A stretch of DNA of 64,000 bases. Source: Gammaproteobacteria bacterium. GTDB lineage: Bacteria; Pseudomonadota; Gammaproteobacteria; Pseudomonadales; Pseudohongiellaceae. Of this stretch, positions 32,944 to 42,277 are shown one piece after another. The notes beneath the pieces are model-generated. The model ran no database searches, was not told where the DNA came from, and worked only from the letters and a program-made list of their open reading frames with translations. The stretch's first letter is position 1. The number at the start of each line of letters is the position of its first letter. The stretch covers positions 62,001-126,000 of the forward strand of contig JAQWQD010000030.1 in the NCBI GenBank assembly GCA_029244985.1, in the 5' to 3' direction. A program made the position numbers and the translations under genes.

Positions 32944-33819
32944 TCATCCGTTTAATTGAGCAGCGACTTCAGCAGCGAAATCTTCTTCTTCCTTCTCTAT
33001 TCCTTCGCCAACTTCATAACGTACAAATTGCACAATATCGGCACCTGCCTCTTTCAGAAGTGCTCCTACTTTAATATCTGGGTCTTTAACGAAATCTTGC
33101 TCTAGTAAGCTGACTTCAGCAACAAATTTTCGCAAACGGCCACTAATCATTTTTTCAACAATTTCCTCAGGCTTACCACTTTCCCTTGCCTGAGAAGAAT
33201 AAATCTCAGATTCTTTTGCTAGTATGTCTTCGGGTACATCTTCCGCTCTAACTACCATAGGGTTTACAGCTGCCACGTGCATTGAAATATCCCTCGCAAG
33301 AGCTTCATCTCCACCTTTCAAGGAAATTAATACAGCAATCCTATTATTACTATGCACATAAGTCTCGACTATGCCTTGGTTTGCATCGTCAAAGCTCAAT
33401 CTTTCTACGCGGCGGAGATTTATATTTTCACCAATCTTTTGCACCAACGCCTGGCGCGTATTTTCAATACCCGCATCTAACAATGCATTTACATCCGCTT
33501 CACTATTTGAATACGCCATCTCTAAACATTGCTTAGCGAAGGAAAGAAAATTCTCGTCTCGTGCCACAAAATCAGTTTCGCTATTGATTTCAACGACTAC
33601 ACCGTAATTACCATCTTCAGCGATCTTCGTCATCACAATACCTTCTGCCGCGACTCGACTCGCTTTCTTCGCTGCCTTTAATCCACTCGCTTTACGTAAA
33701 TCGTCGATGGCTTTCTCCAGATCACCATCAGCTTCAGTTAGCGCCTTCTTACAATCCATCATTCCCAAGCCAGTACGCTCACGTAATTCTTTAACCATGC
33801 TCGCAGTAATTGTTGCCAT
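32944..33819 (-). CDS. tsf: Translation elongation factor Ts
   Basis: EF-Ts recycles EF-Tu from its GDP to its GTP form. The 291-residue protein has the N-terminal UBA-like domain ([19 protein letters not shown]), the first core signature [17 protein letters not shown], and the second core domain ending in [20 protein letters not shown]. It follows rpsB across 150 nt that hold a strong intrinsic terminator, so its level may depend on readthrough from rpsB or on a promoter in that gap. Confidence 0.98.
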   Translation of the reverse strand: MATITASMVKELRERTGLGMMDCKKALTEADGDLEKAIDDLRKASGLKAAKKASRVAAEGIVMTKIAEDGNYGVVVEINSETDFVARDENFLSFAKQCLEMAYSNSEADVNALLDAGIENTRQALVQKIGENINLRRVERLSFDDANQGIVETYVHSNNRIAVLISLKGGDEALARDISMHVAAVNPMVVRAEDVPEDILAKESEIYSSQARESGKPEEIVEKMISGRLRKFVAEVSLLEQDFVKDPDIKVGALLKEAGADIVQFVRYEVGEGIEKEEEDFAAEVAAQLNG

Positions 33820-33878
33820 TATTTCACCTCATTCCATATCTAACGAAGTGCTTGAGACTTCGTAAAAAAATCATTTGT

Positions 33879-33903
33879 AAAAAGGGGGCTAACGCCCCCT
33901 TTC
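33879..33903 (-). terminator. Intrinsic terminator between rpsB and tsf
   Basis: On the minus strand a GC stem GGGGGC / GCCCCC (positions 84-89 and 94-99 of 33800s, extended by three A-T pairs) with a 4-nt loop is followed by five Ts at 33883-33879. In E. coli a partial terminator also separates rpsB and tsf, so this likely tunes tsf expression relative to rpsB rather than closing the operon. Confidence 0.85.
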
Positions 33904-33969
33904 TGTTTAACTTGTCTAATCTACGAACTACTGCTTAACCTGCTATTAAGACGAGTTACTACCAGATCT

Positions 33970-35040
33970 TTAGTCCTTGTTGGCATCAGCCTTTTTCTTA
34001 GCTGGCACTTTCTTCTTAGCTGCTACCTTTTTCTTAGCCGGCGCTTTTTTCTTGGTAACGGCCTTCTTTTTAGCGGGCGCTTTTCTCTTAGCTGGCGCTT
34101 TAACTTCCTTAGTAGGCTCTTCGACGGCTTCAGCAGCAGGATCCTCGACGGCTTCAGCAGCAGGATCCTCGACGGCTTCAGCAGCAGGATCCTCGACGGC
34201 TTCGACAGCAGATTCTTCCACTCCTTTATCTACAGCTTCTTCTAATGGTGCTTCTCCTTCCGCTTTTTCTGGGGAATCAGATGATTCTGCGGCACCTTCC
34301 ACTTCTTCACCAGCTGGAGCACTCTCTTCAATTTCTATGAATTCACTCTCAATAGGACCATTGCGTGCACGCCCTTCAAGACAAGCGTCAGCCACTGACA
34401 TTGCGTAGAGTTGAATCGCACGAATTGCATCGTCATTCCCAGGAATAACAAAATTAACCCCTTCCGGGTTGCTATTCGTATCTACGACTCCAATTACTGG
34501 AATTTTTAAGTTATTGGCTTCGGTGACAGCAATACGTTCATGGTCAACATCAATTACAAATAAGGCATCAGGCAACCCACCCATATCCTTAATGCCACCA
34601 ATACTGCGCTCCAATTTTTCCTTCGCTCGCTTCAGCATTAGCGCTTCTTTCTTAGTTAAGCGATTGAACGTACCGTCTTTTTCCTGAGTTTCGAGCTCTT
34701 TTAACCGTTTTATTGATCCACGAATGGTTTTGTAATTCGTTAACATGCCACCCAACCAACGGTGATTAACGTAAGGCATACCGGCACGTTCAGCTTGTTC
34801 TCTTACAATTTTCGCAGCTGCCCTTTTTGTCCCTACAAAGAGAATTTTTCTCTTTTTTTCAGCCAGATCAGCCACCTGATCTAAGGCTGAATTCAGCGCT
34901 GGAACAGTGTGCTCAAGGTTAATTATATGAATTTTGTTACGAGCGCCAAAGATGTATGGCTCCATTTTTGGGTTCCAATAGCGACACTGATGCCCAAAAT
35001 GTACTCCGGCACGGAGCATTTCTTTCATGCTTACAGTCAT
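33970..35040 (-). CDS. rpsB: 30S ribosomal protein S2 with long acidic/repeat/histone-like C-terminal tail
   Basis: S2 is a surface protein of the small ribosomal subunit needed for S1 binding. I chose the ATG at 35040 because GAAGGA lies just before it and the S2 core begins at [16 protein letters not shown]; a longer frame reaching 35133 lacks family support. The 356-residue product has a complete S2 core to about residue 236 ([55 protein letters not shown]). Beyond it lies an unusual 120-residue tail: acidic to about 281, three VEDPAAEA units at 282-305, then a basic Lys/Ala/Pro end rich in PAKKK. E. coli S2 is 241 residues. The tail resembles the H1-like protein at 43.9-45.6 kb. Confidence 0.97.
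   Translation of the reverse strand: MTVSMKEMLRAGVHFGHQCRYWNPKMEPYIFGARNKIHIINLEHTVPALNSALDQVADLAEKKRKILFVGTKRAAAKIVREQAERAGMPYVNHRWLGGMLTNYKTIRGSIKRLKELETQEKDGTFNRLTKKEALMLKRAKEKLERSIGGIKDMGGLPDALFVIDVDHERIAVTEANNLKIPVIGVVDTNSNPEGVNFVIPGNDDAIRAIQLYAMSVADACLEGRARNGPIESEFIEIEESAPAGEEVEGAAESSDSPEKAEGEAPLEEAVDKGVEESAVEAVEDPAAEAVEDPAAEAVEDPAAEAVEEPTKEVKAPAKRKAPAKKKAVTKKKAPAKKKVAAKKKVPAKKKADANKD
34121..34192 (-). repeat. Three perfect 24-nt tandem repeats in the S2 tail
   Basis: The unit beginning TCGACGGCTTCAGCAGCAGG on the plus strand and ending ATCC occurs three times in a row without a mismatch (34121-34144, 34145-34168, 34169-34192), followed by a degenerate fourth copy. Each unit codes one VEDPAAEA octapeptide. 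Perfect identity suggests recent slipped-strand expansion, so copy number may vary between strains. Confidence 0.95.
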
Positions 35041-35400
35041 GTTATATCCTTCGGTTTGGGTTAGGCCTCCATACACCCCATGGATCAACTCAAGCTGCCG
35101 GCTAGGCTTGCAGCGAGAGCACCCAGAACACATGTGACGGTGTATGTGCGACGTTAATAGTTAAAGTAAACTCTTTTGAGATTAATATAGAGTCAACCTC
35201 AGCTCAGAGAGCGCCGCTTTATACCATAATCCGCCTTAATCTTAAAGCTCTCTTCTGCGAAGAAAAAATGCTTCCCATACCCAGAATTATTGACATACAG
35301 CCTGATTTTGGAAGACTAATCACTCTGTATTCTCGTGCTCTACTGATTTAAAATAGCTAGCATCAACACAAGATCATAATTAATTTCAGCAGATGGAAGA
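35041..35400. promoter_or_regulatory. Divergent rpsB / map promoter region with rpsB leader
   Basis: This 360-nt gap separates divergent rpsB and map and must hold promoters for both, though I cannot assign clear -35/-10 boxes. The 90 nt nearest rpsB can fold into hairpins on the minus strand, for example GCTGC and GCAGC enclosing AAGCCTAGCCG. Gammaproteobacterial rpsB leaders are known to mediate feedback by S2, so an autoregulatory leader is plausible but not shown here. Confidence 0.35.
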
Positions 35401-36174
35401 ATGACCATTCATATTAAGAATCCTGACGACCTATCTAAAATGCGGATTGCCGGCCAACTGGCCGCTGAGGTACTAGAGATGATAGGCCCCCACGTCCAGC
35501 CAGGGGTAAGTACAGGGAAATTGGACCAAATTTGTCACAGCTATATAGTTGAAGAGCAAAAGGCAGTTCCAGCGCCACTAAACTATAATGGATTTCCGAA
35601 GTCTATTTGCACTTCGATAAATCATGTTATCTGTCATGGAATTCCCAGTGACGGGAAAATTTTGAAAAGTGGGGACATACTAAATATAGACATAACAGTC
35701 ATAAAAAATGGCTTTCACGGAGACACAAGTAAGATGTTTTGTGTTGGAGAAGTTCCAGATCATGCTCGTCGGCTAATTCGAGTTACGCAGGAATGCCTCT
35801 ACAAGGCCATCAATATTGTTCGCCCAGGTACAACGTTAGGCGACATTGGACACATAATCCAGGGACATGGCGAAGCGCACAATTATTCAATTGTTCGCGA
35901 ATATTGCGGCCATGGAATCGGCAAAATCTTTCACGAAGAGCCTCAAGTACTCCATTACGGGATGCCAAACACCGGCACCAGAATTGTCGAAGGCATGACA
36001 TTTACCATAGAACCTATGCTAAATGCAGGTACCCGCTATACTAAACTTTCTCGCAAAGATGGTTGGACCGTTACCACAAAAGATCGGCGTCTCTCTGCTC
36101 AATGGGAACATACCCTAGCCGTAACGAGTGACGGATGTGAGGTGTTAACTCGTCGCTCAGATGAAGAATTGTGA
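35401..36174 (+). CDS. map: Type I methionine aminopeptidase
   Basis: Map removes the initiator methionine from nascent proteins. The 257-residue enzyme has the expected pita-bread residues: ICTSINHVICHGIP, the metal-binding aspartates in NIDITV and HGDTSKMF, the histidine in YCGHGIGKIFHEEP, and the glutamates in FTIEPML and QWEHTLAV. It is divergent from rpsB, as in many Proteobacteria. Its stop overlaps the GTG start of glnD (GTGA), pointing to coupled translation. Confidence 0.98.
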   Translation: MTIHIKNPDDLSKMRIAGQLAAEVLEMIGPHVQPGVSTGKLDQICHSYIVEEQKAVPAPLNYNGFPKSICTSINHVICHGIPSDGKILKSGDILNIDITVIKNGFHGDTSKMFCVGEVPDHARRLIRVTQECLYKAINIVRPGTTLGDIGHIIQGHGEAHNYSIVREYCGHGIGKIFHEEPQVLHYGMPNTGTRIVEGMTFTIEPMLNAGTRYTKLSRKDGWTVTTKDRRLSAQWEHTLAVTSDGCEVLTRRSDEEL

Positions 36175-38909
36175 GTGAATTAAAATTCGAGAAAAACGAT
36201 GCTGACATAGCAACGGATTTTAGTTTAGACACAGAATTACTCGATGTAAATCACTTGCGAACTGCTGTCGCCAATGCCGGCAGCCCTATCCCCTTGTTGA
36301 GCAAGGCATTAAAGCAAGCTAGTGAAGTCCTTCACTCTCGCTACAAAAACAGCCTCAACATTACCAACATCGTTTTCGGTCGCGCTTGGGTGGTAGATGA
36401 AGTATTGCGCCTCGCATGGAGTGCTCAGAACTGGCCAGATCCAAATGATATTAGCCTGGTGGCTGTTGGAGGATATGGGCGCAGCGAACTATTGCCCCAC
36501 TCTGACATTGATTTACTGCTACTTACTCGCAAAAGTCGTTTCAACAAAAAGTACAAAGACTATATCAGTGCATTTCTCACCATGCTTTGGGACATAGGGC
36601 TAGAACCTGGTCATAGTGTTAGGTCTGTACGCCAATGCAAGCAGGAAGCGATTAAAGACATCACCGTAGCTACCGCTCTGATGGAATCTCGACTATTGCT
36701 TGGCCCCGAAGATTTACACACACTTATGACGGTCGCAACCAACGAAAAAAGAGTCTGGCCAATAAAGAAATTTTTCAAAGCAAAAGTCGATGAGCAAATT
36801 GTTCGGCATGAAAAATACCATGATGTCGATTATGCCCTTGAACCCAATATCAAAACTTCACCAGGAGGCCTCCGGGACATCCAGACAATTGCCTGGGTAA
36901 GCAAAAGGCATTTTGGTGCCGGTTCTTTTAAGGATTTAGTCAGACTTGGATTTCTTAAAGAATCCGAAGAGGCTCTTATTAGTAAGGGTCAACAATTTCT
37001 TTGGAAATTACGCTACGGTTTGCATTTTCTTGAGGGTCGCAGTGAGGACCGTCTACTCTTCGATAAACAAAGAGAACTGGCGCAGCTATTTGATTACCAC
37101 GATGATGAAAAGAGTCTTGGTGTCGAAAAATTAATGAAACAATACTATCGTGCTGTTGCCAATCTCAGAGAATTAAACGACTTACTGTTGCAACATTTTG
37201 ATGAAGTGATCCTGCGTGCTGGCAAACGGGTGAAAATCAGGCCTTTAAATAGTCGCTTTCAGGTCCGAGATGATTATATTGAGGTTATTCATCCCAATGT
37301 ATTTGAATGCAATCCGTCTGCGCTTATCGAAATTTTTGTATTGATAGGAGATAGCCCAAAAATAAAGGGCATTCGGGCATCCACTATTGGACTTCTCAGA
37401 GAGAGTCGTCACCTTATAAACGACGAATTTCGCAATGACGCGCGCAATACGAGCTTGTTCATCGAATTATTACGAACACAAAACCATATGACACTGCAAT
37501 TACGTCGCATGGCGCGTTATGACATTCTTGGCCGCTACTTACCTGAATTCGGTCAAATCAGCGGGCAAATGCAACACGACCTGTTCCATATTTACACTGT
37601 CGATGCCCACACGCTGCAAGTTGTAGAAAATATGCGGAAATTTCGCTTACCTCAAGCAGTAGAAAAATTTCCTGTTGCCGCACACATTTTTAATAACCTG
37701 CCTAAAGTAGAATTACTATATATCGCAGGTCTTTATCATGATATCGCCAAGGGTCGCGGTGGCAATCACTCAGAGCTTGGCAAGATCGACGCAGTAAATT
37801 TCTGTGAACGGCACCAACTAAGCAACTGGGATGCTGGTTTAGTCTCCTGGTTGGTAGACAAACATCTATTAATGTCAATGACAGCGCAGCGGAAAGATAC
37901 AAATGACCCAGAAATCATAAAAGAGTTCGCAGAACAGATGGGGGACAAATTGCACTTAGATTATCTTTATACAATGACTGTGGCTGATATTTGCGCCACC
38001 AACCCAGAACTATGGAATAGCTGGCGTGCCACATTGTTGCGACAGCTCTACACAAATACCAAAAGAGCATTCCAGCTCGGACTAGAAAAACCAATTAATC
38101 GACAAGAGCGAATCGCTGACAAGCAACAATCTGCACGTGCTAAGTTACTAGAGAGAGGTCTAAGTACTAACCAAATAGAAATTGTATGGAGCAAAGCCGA
38201 TGACGAGTATTTCGTTCGCGAATCCAGCGCCAATATTATTTGGCATACTGAAGGCATTGCTAATTTCGAGAATGAAGATAAAACAAAAGAAAAGCCATTG
38301 ATCCTAGTACAAGATATGGGAGAAAATATTAAAGGAGAAGGCGTAACTCAGGTCTTTATTTATGCTAATAATGCTGACTTCTTGTTTGCTAATAGCACTG
38401 CCGCATTTGAAAAACTAAACCTAAACATTTATGGCGCCAGGATTTTTACTTCTGCTAATGATCACTGCATGGATACTTTTACGGTGTTAGAAAATACCGG
38501 ACTTCCCGTTGGCCGGAACCCGAAAAGACAGGATGAAATTAGAAAAGTGTTAACGGAGTATTTAACATCATGCAACAAGGCAATAAAACCAGCAAGCTTC
38601 CGACGCACACGCAAAGAAAAATATTTCGCGAAGTCTATAGAAGTCACTTTTGTAAATACATCAGAAGAAAAATATTCAACTCTCGAAGTTAATTGTCCGG
38701 ACCAACCTGGAATTCTCGCTTCTGTTGGCAAAATCCTCGCGACCAACGGGATCAACCTTAAAGATGCTCGTATAACGACATTAGGAGAGCGAGTAGAAGA
38801 TTTGTTTTTCATTACAGATAAAGCTGGTAATTCCATTAAAGAAAATTCTTTATTAGAGAAACTTCAATCTGAAATCAAAACCGAATTGAAAAATCGCTTA
38901 GCTGCGTAA
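36171..38909 (+). CDS. glnD: Bifunctional PII uridylyltransferase / uridylyl-removing enzyme GlnD
   Basis: GlnD senses glutamine and adds UMP to, or removes it from, PII proteins, setting nitrogen control. The 912-residue protein has the nucleotidyltransferase motif GGYGRSELLPHSDIDLLLL at 100-118, the helical middle with SPGGLRDIQTIAW, an HD hydrolase domain (GLYHDIAKGRGGNHSELG) near 520, and two C-terminal ACT domains near 707-780 and 835-912 (CPDQPGILASVGKILATNGI). It begins with GTG inside the map stop codon. No glnB or amtB gene lies in the window. Confidence 0.98.
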   Translation: MSELKFEKNDADIATDFSLDTELLDVNHLRTAVANAGSPIPLLSKALKQASEVLHSRYKNSLNITNIVFGRAWVVDEVLRLAWSAQNWPDPNDISLVAVGGYGRSELLPHSDIDLLLLTRKSRFNKKYKDYISAFLTMLWDIGLEPGHSVRSVRQCKQEAIKDITVATALMESRLLLGPEDLHTLMTVATNEKRVWPIKKFFKAKVDEQIVRHEKYHDVDYALEPNIKTSPGGLRDIQTIAWVSKRHFGAGSFKDLVRLGFLKESEEALISKGQQFLWKLRYGLHFLEGRSEDRLLFDKQRELAQLFDYHDDEKSLGVEKLMKQYYRAVANLRELNDLLLQHFDEVILRAGKRVKIRPLNSRFQVRDDYIEVIHPNVFECNPSALIEIFVLIGDSPKIKGIRASTIGLLRESRHLINDEFRNDARNTSLFIELLRTQNHMTLQLRRMARYDILGRYLPEFGQISGQMQHDLFHIYTVDAHTLQVVENMRKFRLPQAVEKFPVAAHIFNNLPKVELLYIAGLYHDIAKGRGGNHSELGKIDAVNFCERHQLSNWDAGLVSWLVDKHLLMSMTAQRKDTNDPEIIKEFAEQMGDKLHLDYLYTMTVADICATNPELWNSWRATLLRQLYTNTKRAFQLGLEKPINRQERIADKQQSARAKLLERGLSTNQIEIVWSKADDEYFVRESSANIIWHTEGIANFENEDKTKEKPLILVQDMGENIKGEGVTQVFIYANNADFLFANSTAAFEKLNLNIYGARIFTSANDHCMDTFTVLENTGLPVGRNPKRQDEIRKVLTEYLTSCNKAIKPASFRRTRKEKYFAKSIEVTFVNTSEEKYSTLEVNCPDQPGILASVGKILATNGINLKDARITTLGERVEDLFFITDKAGNSIKENSLLEKLQSEIKTELKNRLAA

Positions 38910-38924
38910 GGACCTATTGAACTA

Positions 38925-39269
38925 ATGATAACGCTGTATGGCATTAATAATTGTGACACTATTAAGAAAACCAAAAGATGGCTGGATACACAAAACTTTG
39001 AGTACGAATTTCATGATTATAAAAAACTGGGCTGCTCTGAACAGTTAGCTAAACAATTGTTAGATCAATTGCCTTTGAGTGAAGTAATCAATAATCGAGG
39101 AACTACTTGGCGCAAGCTCTCTAATAAAGTAAAAAATGACTTAAATAGGAAAGCTGCTATAAATCTTATGATTGAGCAGCCATCAGTCATTAAGCGCCCC
39201 ATATTCGATATACACGGGAAGTGGGTGATAGGATTCAATCCTGAAAAACTCACTTCTTTAATCAAGTAA
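38925..39269 (+). CDS. yffB: ArsC/Spx-family thioredoxin-fold protein YffB
   Basis: A 114-residue ArsC-related protein with the N-terminal GINNCDTIKKTKRWL motif (single Cys10) and the C-terminal RPIFDIHGKWVIGFNPE segment, both typical of the YffB subgroup. The three arginines that make ArsC an arsenate reductase are not obvious, so arsenate reduction should not be assumed; YffB-type proteins may be glutathione-dependent thiol reductases. It sits 15 nt after glnD and 36 nt before dapD, a place also used by a YffB homologue in Pseudomonas, which argues for a housekeeping role. Confidence 0.88.
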   Translation: MITLYGINNCDTIKKTKRWLDTQNFEYEFHDYKKLGCSEQLAKQLLDQLPLSEVINNRGTTWRKLSNKVKNDLNRKAAINLMIEQPSVIKRPIFDIHGKWVIGFNPEKLTSLIK

Positions 39270-39305
39270 ACATTAAATAACAAATTTTAGCTGGGAATCA
39301 ATAGT

Positions 39306-40346
39306 ATGAGCAGCAATGAAATCCACAGTTATGCCCTAGGTATAGCAACCCAAAACTCCAATAATGAAATTATTGAGGTTTTTTATCCTCAACCTTTACT
39401 TAATCCTTCTTCAAAACTTTCTAGCGTAATTCTTGATCTGTTTGCTGAAATTTCTGGCAATGGCTATGTTGATTTATCAGCTGACACAGCGAAATACCTA
39501 AGTAATAGCTTTATGAATATTGGCGATATGGCGCAGTCAGAAATTGCTGCAAGCCTAGCAACATCCAAAAAAGCCTTGATTTGTACACTCCTCAGAGATA
39601 ACACTGCTCCTAGCTCTATTCCCGAAGCATTCCTCAAATTGCATTTGCTTTCTCATAGATTGGCCGCGCCACATCAACTTAACTTAGATGGTTTATTTGG
39701 TGTGTTAAAGAATTTAGCGTGGACGAATCATGGCGCTGTAGATCTCGATGATCTGTCAAAACGGCAATTAGAAGCTCGCATTAATGATGAGCCTTTTGAT
39801 GTTTATTCAGTCGACAAATTCCCAAAAATGACCAGCTATGTAGTACCCGCTGGTGTCCGCATTGCTAACACAGCTCGCATTCGCCTTGGAGCTTATATAG
39901 GCGAAGGTACAACTGTCATGCATGAAGGCTTCGTGAATTTCAATGCAGGAACTAAGGGCGCTGCGATGATCGAAGGGCGCATCTCTGCAGGCGTTGTCGT
40001 TGGTAAAAATAGTGATCTAGGTGGCAGCTGCAGTACTATGGGCACTTTATCCGGAGGTGGGACTGAAATCATTTCGGTGGGCGAAAATTGTTTGATCGGA
40101 GCTAATGCCGGTATCGGCTTTCCATTAGCAGATGGCTGCATTGTAGAAGCAGGACTTTATGTAACCGCAGGCACCAAGGTTAATTTGTTAGACCAAAATG
40201 GCGCACTTATTAAGACTGCCAAAGCCCGGGAGATCAGCGATATCAAAAATTTACTATTCAGACGAAATTCTCTGAGTGGAATCGTTGAATGTGTTCCCAC
40301 TAAGAGTTCCATAAGCTTGAATGAAGAGCTTCACGCTCACAATTAA
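39306..40346 (+). CDS. dapD: 2,3,4,5-tetrahydropyridine-2,6-dicarboxylate N-succinyltransferase (long form)
   Basis: DapD succinylates tetrahydrodipicolinate in the lysine and meso-diaminopimelate pathway. At 346 residues it belongs to the long Pseudomonas-type DapD rather than the 274-residue E. coli type. It has an N-terminal alpha/beta domain (FYPQPLLNPSSKLSSVI) and a left-handed beta helix with MHEGFVNFNAGTKGAAMIEGR and LGGSCSTMGTLSGGGTE. The next gene dapE acts directly on the following succinylated intermediate, so the pair forms an operon (8-nt gap). Confidence 0.97.
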   Translation: MSSNEIHSYALGIATQNSNNEIIEVFYPQPLLNPSSKLSSVILDLFAEISGNGYVDLSADTAKYLSNSFMNIGDMAQSEIAASLATSKKALICTLLRDNTAPSSIPEAFLKLHLLSHRLAAPHQLNLDGLFGVLKNLAWTNHGAVDLDDLSKRQLEARINDEPFDVYSVDKFPKMTSYVVPAGVRIANTARIRLGAYIGEGTTVMHEGFVNFNAGTKGAAMIEGRISAGVVVGKNSDLGGSCSTMGTLSGGGTEIISVGENCLIGANAGIGFPLADGCIVEAGLYVTAGTKVNLLDQNGALIKTAKAREISDIKNLLFRRNSLSGIVECVPTKSSISLNEELHAHN

Positions 40347-40354
40347 GGAGTACT

Positions 40355-41494
40355 ATGTCTGCCACATTGGATTTGGCTAAACAATTAATTCGACGAGCTT
40401 CAATTAGCCCCGAAGATATGGACTGCCAGCAGATACTTGCGCAGCGGCTAATTAAATTGGGTTTCAAAATTGAATCTCTTCCTTTTGATAAAGTCTCAAA
40501 TTTATGGGCTGAACTAGGCGAAGAAGGTCCCCTCTTTGTTTTTGCTGGCCATACCGATGTTGTTCCAGCAGGGCCTCTAGAAGAATGGTCTTTCGACCCG
40601 TTTACCCCAACTGAACACGAAGACTTTCTTTATGGCCGCGGTTCAGCGGACATGAAATCGTCTCTCGCAGCGATGATCATCGCAACGGAGAAATATTTAG
40701 CTACAAACAAGCCTAATTTTCGTATCGGTTTTCTGATTACAAGCGATGAAGAAGGCCATGCAATAAATGGGACCCGCAAAGTTATGGAGACTTTTAATTC
40801 TCAAAATCGCAACATCGACTACTGCTTAGTTGGGGAACCAAGCAGCTCCAAAAGACTAGGTGATACGATAAAAATTGGCAGGCGCGGCTCACTAAGCTGC
40901 AAACTCAAGGTTCAAGGTATTAAAGGCCATGTTGCCTATCCTGAATTGGCTTCAAACCCAATACACAGCGCTTTGCCTGCTTTGGCAAAACTTGCCGCTG
41001 CCACTTGGGATGCAGGTAATGAAAACTTCCCTCCGACAAGTTTTCAAATCTCAAATATTCATGCTGGAGTAGGCGCAAACAACGTAATCCCTGATTCGAT
41101 GGAAATTGATTTCAATCTCCGTTATTCAACTGAACTGAATGCAGAAACAATCAAGCAACGAGTAGAAATGATTCTTGCTGAAGATGGTTTTGACTACCAG
41201 ACTCAATGGCATCTATCAGGAGAACCCTTTCTTACTAAAGAATCTCAGTTAATTGATGCCGTAATAAGAAGTGTCGAGGAAGTGATAGGAATAAAACCGG
41301 CATTATCCACTGCCGGCGGCACCTCCGATGGCCGATTTATTTCGCCTGCAGGCGCCCAAGTGGTGGAGTTAGGGCCATGTAATGCGTCCATCCACAAGAT
41401 CGATGAGCGTATCAGAATAAGTGATATCGAGCTGTTAGCTAAGACTTATGCAAAAGTTCTGGTTAATTTAGAGCGATTATCTGCTTCTAACTAA
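40355..41494 (+). CDS. dapE: Succinyl-diaminopimelate desuccinylase
   Basis: DapE hydrolyses N-succinyl-LL-diaminopimelate, giving diaminopimelate for the wall and lysine. The 379-residue M20 metallopeptidase has the zinc ligands in FAGHTDVVPAG and GRGSADMKSSLAAM, the catalytic glutamate in LITSDEEGHAINGT, the dimerisation domain with RRGSLSCKLKVQGIKGHVAYP, and the final histidine in GPCNASIHKIDE. A GGAG-type ribosome site (AAGGAGT) precedes the ATG. The gene converges on rsmJ with only 18 nt between them. Confidence 0.98.
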   Translation: MSATLDLAKQLIRRASISPEDMDCQQILAQRLIKLGFKIESLPFDKVSNLWAELGEEGPLFVFAGHTDVVPAGPLEEWSFDPFTPTEHEDFLYGRGSADMKSSLAAMIIATEKYLATNKPNFRIGFLITSDEEGHAINGTRKVMETFNSQNRNIDYCLVGEPSSSKRLGDTIKIGRRGSLSCKLKVQGIKGHVAYPELASNPIHSALPALAKLAAATWDAGNENFPPTSFQISNIHAGVGANNVIPDSMEIDFNLRYSTELNAETIKQRVEMILAEDGFDYQTQWHLSGEPFLTKESQLIDAVIRSVEEVIGIKPALSTAGGTSDGRFISPAGAQVVELGPCNASIHKIDERIRISDIELLAKTYAKVLVNLERLSASN

Positions 41495-41512
41495 GGTTTA
41501 CTTAACTAACAG

Positions 41513-42277
41513 TTAATTGAGCAGGTAGACATCATATCTACTGCTACTGCCTTTAAAACTAATACTTGGTTCTTTGACGCTTATGAAAGGTGAGTTCTTC
41601 GCCCGTTTTACGACAATTCTTTCTGTTGCCACCGTGTAAGCCGCTTCCAATAATTCTTTATCATTACTCGATGAACCTATCAGCTCCTGCAAGTAATACA
41701 TCCCTTTCTTTGCCTTAGCTATTTTATTTTTTGTTGGAAACATCGGATCAAGATAGACAACTTGCGTACTCTTCAGAGTTTCTGCCGCTTCAAGGAAATT
41801 TGCCTGGCATAGCTCAATTCTCTCAATGATTTCAGCCTCTAATGCACCCAGCCGCAAAAACCTATTGGAGCCATCCTCGAGTAAGGCAAACACAATTGGA
41901 TTTCTCTCAATAGCCAACACATGACAACCAATAGCAGCAAATAGAAAACTATCAGTTCCCAAGCCTGCTGTAGCATCAACAATTCCTGGGCGCATCCCCC
42001 TGCGTGCACCGATCGCTTTGAAAAGGTTTTGTTGTAAAACTGAATCACCAGCTCGTTTAGTCAGTCTTTTGAAGTCCACATACAGGGATCCAGGTGCTTT
42101 CTTAGTGGTTGATTGAAGCCCAAGACCATATTCATCAAAGCGAAGGTAAAAGTTGACAGCTTTTTCTTCTATTTCTGAAATGGGTAAGAGCGGAAGCTTT
42201 AAACGAATTTGTAATGCTAATTCCAGAGTGCTTGGAATTCGGTTTAACTGCGCTATAACTAGCTGTTGATGCGTCAT
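41513..42277 (-). CDS. rsmJ: 16S rRNA m2G1516 methyltransferase RsmJ
   Basis: RsmJ methylates guanosine 1516 of 16S rRNA. I chose the ATG at 42277 (254 residues), which overlaps the uppP stop in an ATGA junction; the longer open frame upstream lies inside uppP in another frame. The SAM-binding core is VDATAGLGTDSFLFAAIGCHVLAIERNP, preceded by the LYVDFKRLTKRAG segment, and the catalytic-type motif is VVYLDPMFP. The C-terminal sequence (RIVVKRAKNSPFI) also fits the family. Confidence 0.95.
   Translation of the reverse strand: MTHQQLVIAQLNRIPSTLELALQIRLKLPLLPISEIEEKAVNFYLRFDEYGLGLQSTTKKAPGSLYVDFKRLTKRAGDSVLQQNLFKAIGARRGMRPGIVDATAGLGTDSFLFAAIGCHVLAIERNPIVFALLEDGSNRFLRLGALEAEIIERIELCQANFLEAAETLKSTQVVYLDPMFPTKNKIAKAKKGMYYLQELIGSSSNDKELLEAAYTVATERIVVKRAKNSPFISVKEPSISFKGSSSRYDVYLLN

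Noticed and set aside
34121-34192. Possible CRISPR-like repeat array
   Set aside because: The 24-nt units are directly adjacent with no spacers and encode an in-frame octapeptide repeat of S2.
33977-34408. 143-codon plus-strand frame opposite the S2 tail
   Set aside because: Same cause: antisense of the basic and acidic repeats. The minus-strand rpsB is unambiguous.
35041-35133. 31-residue N-terminal extension of S2 with several cysteines (CSGCSRC)
   Set aside because: The S2 core begins after the ATG at 35040, which has a GAAGGA ribosome site; the upstream stretch is better explained as rpsB leader.
38925-39269. Arsenate reductase annotation for the ArsC-family gene
   Set aside because: It is in a nitrogen/lysine operon with no arsenic genes, and the arginine triad of ArsC is not evident; the YffB group fits better.
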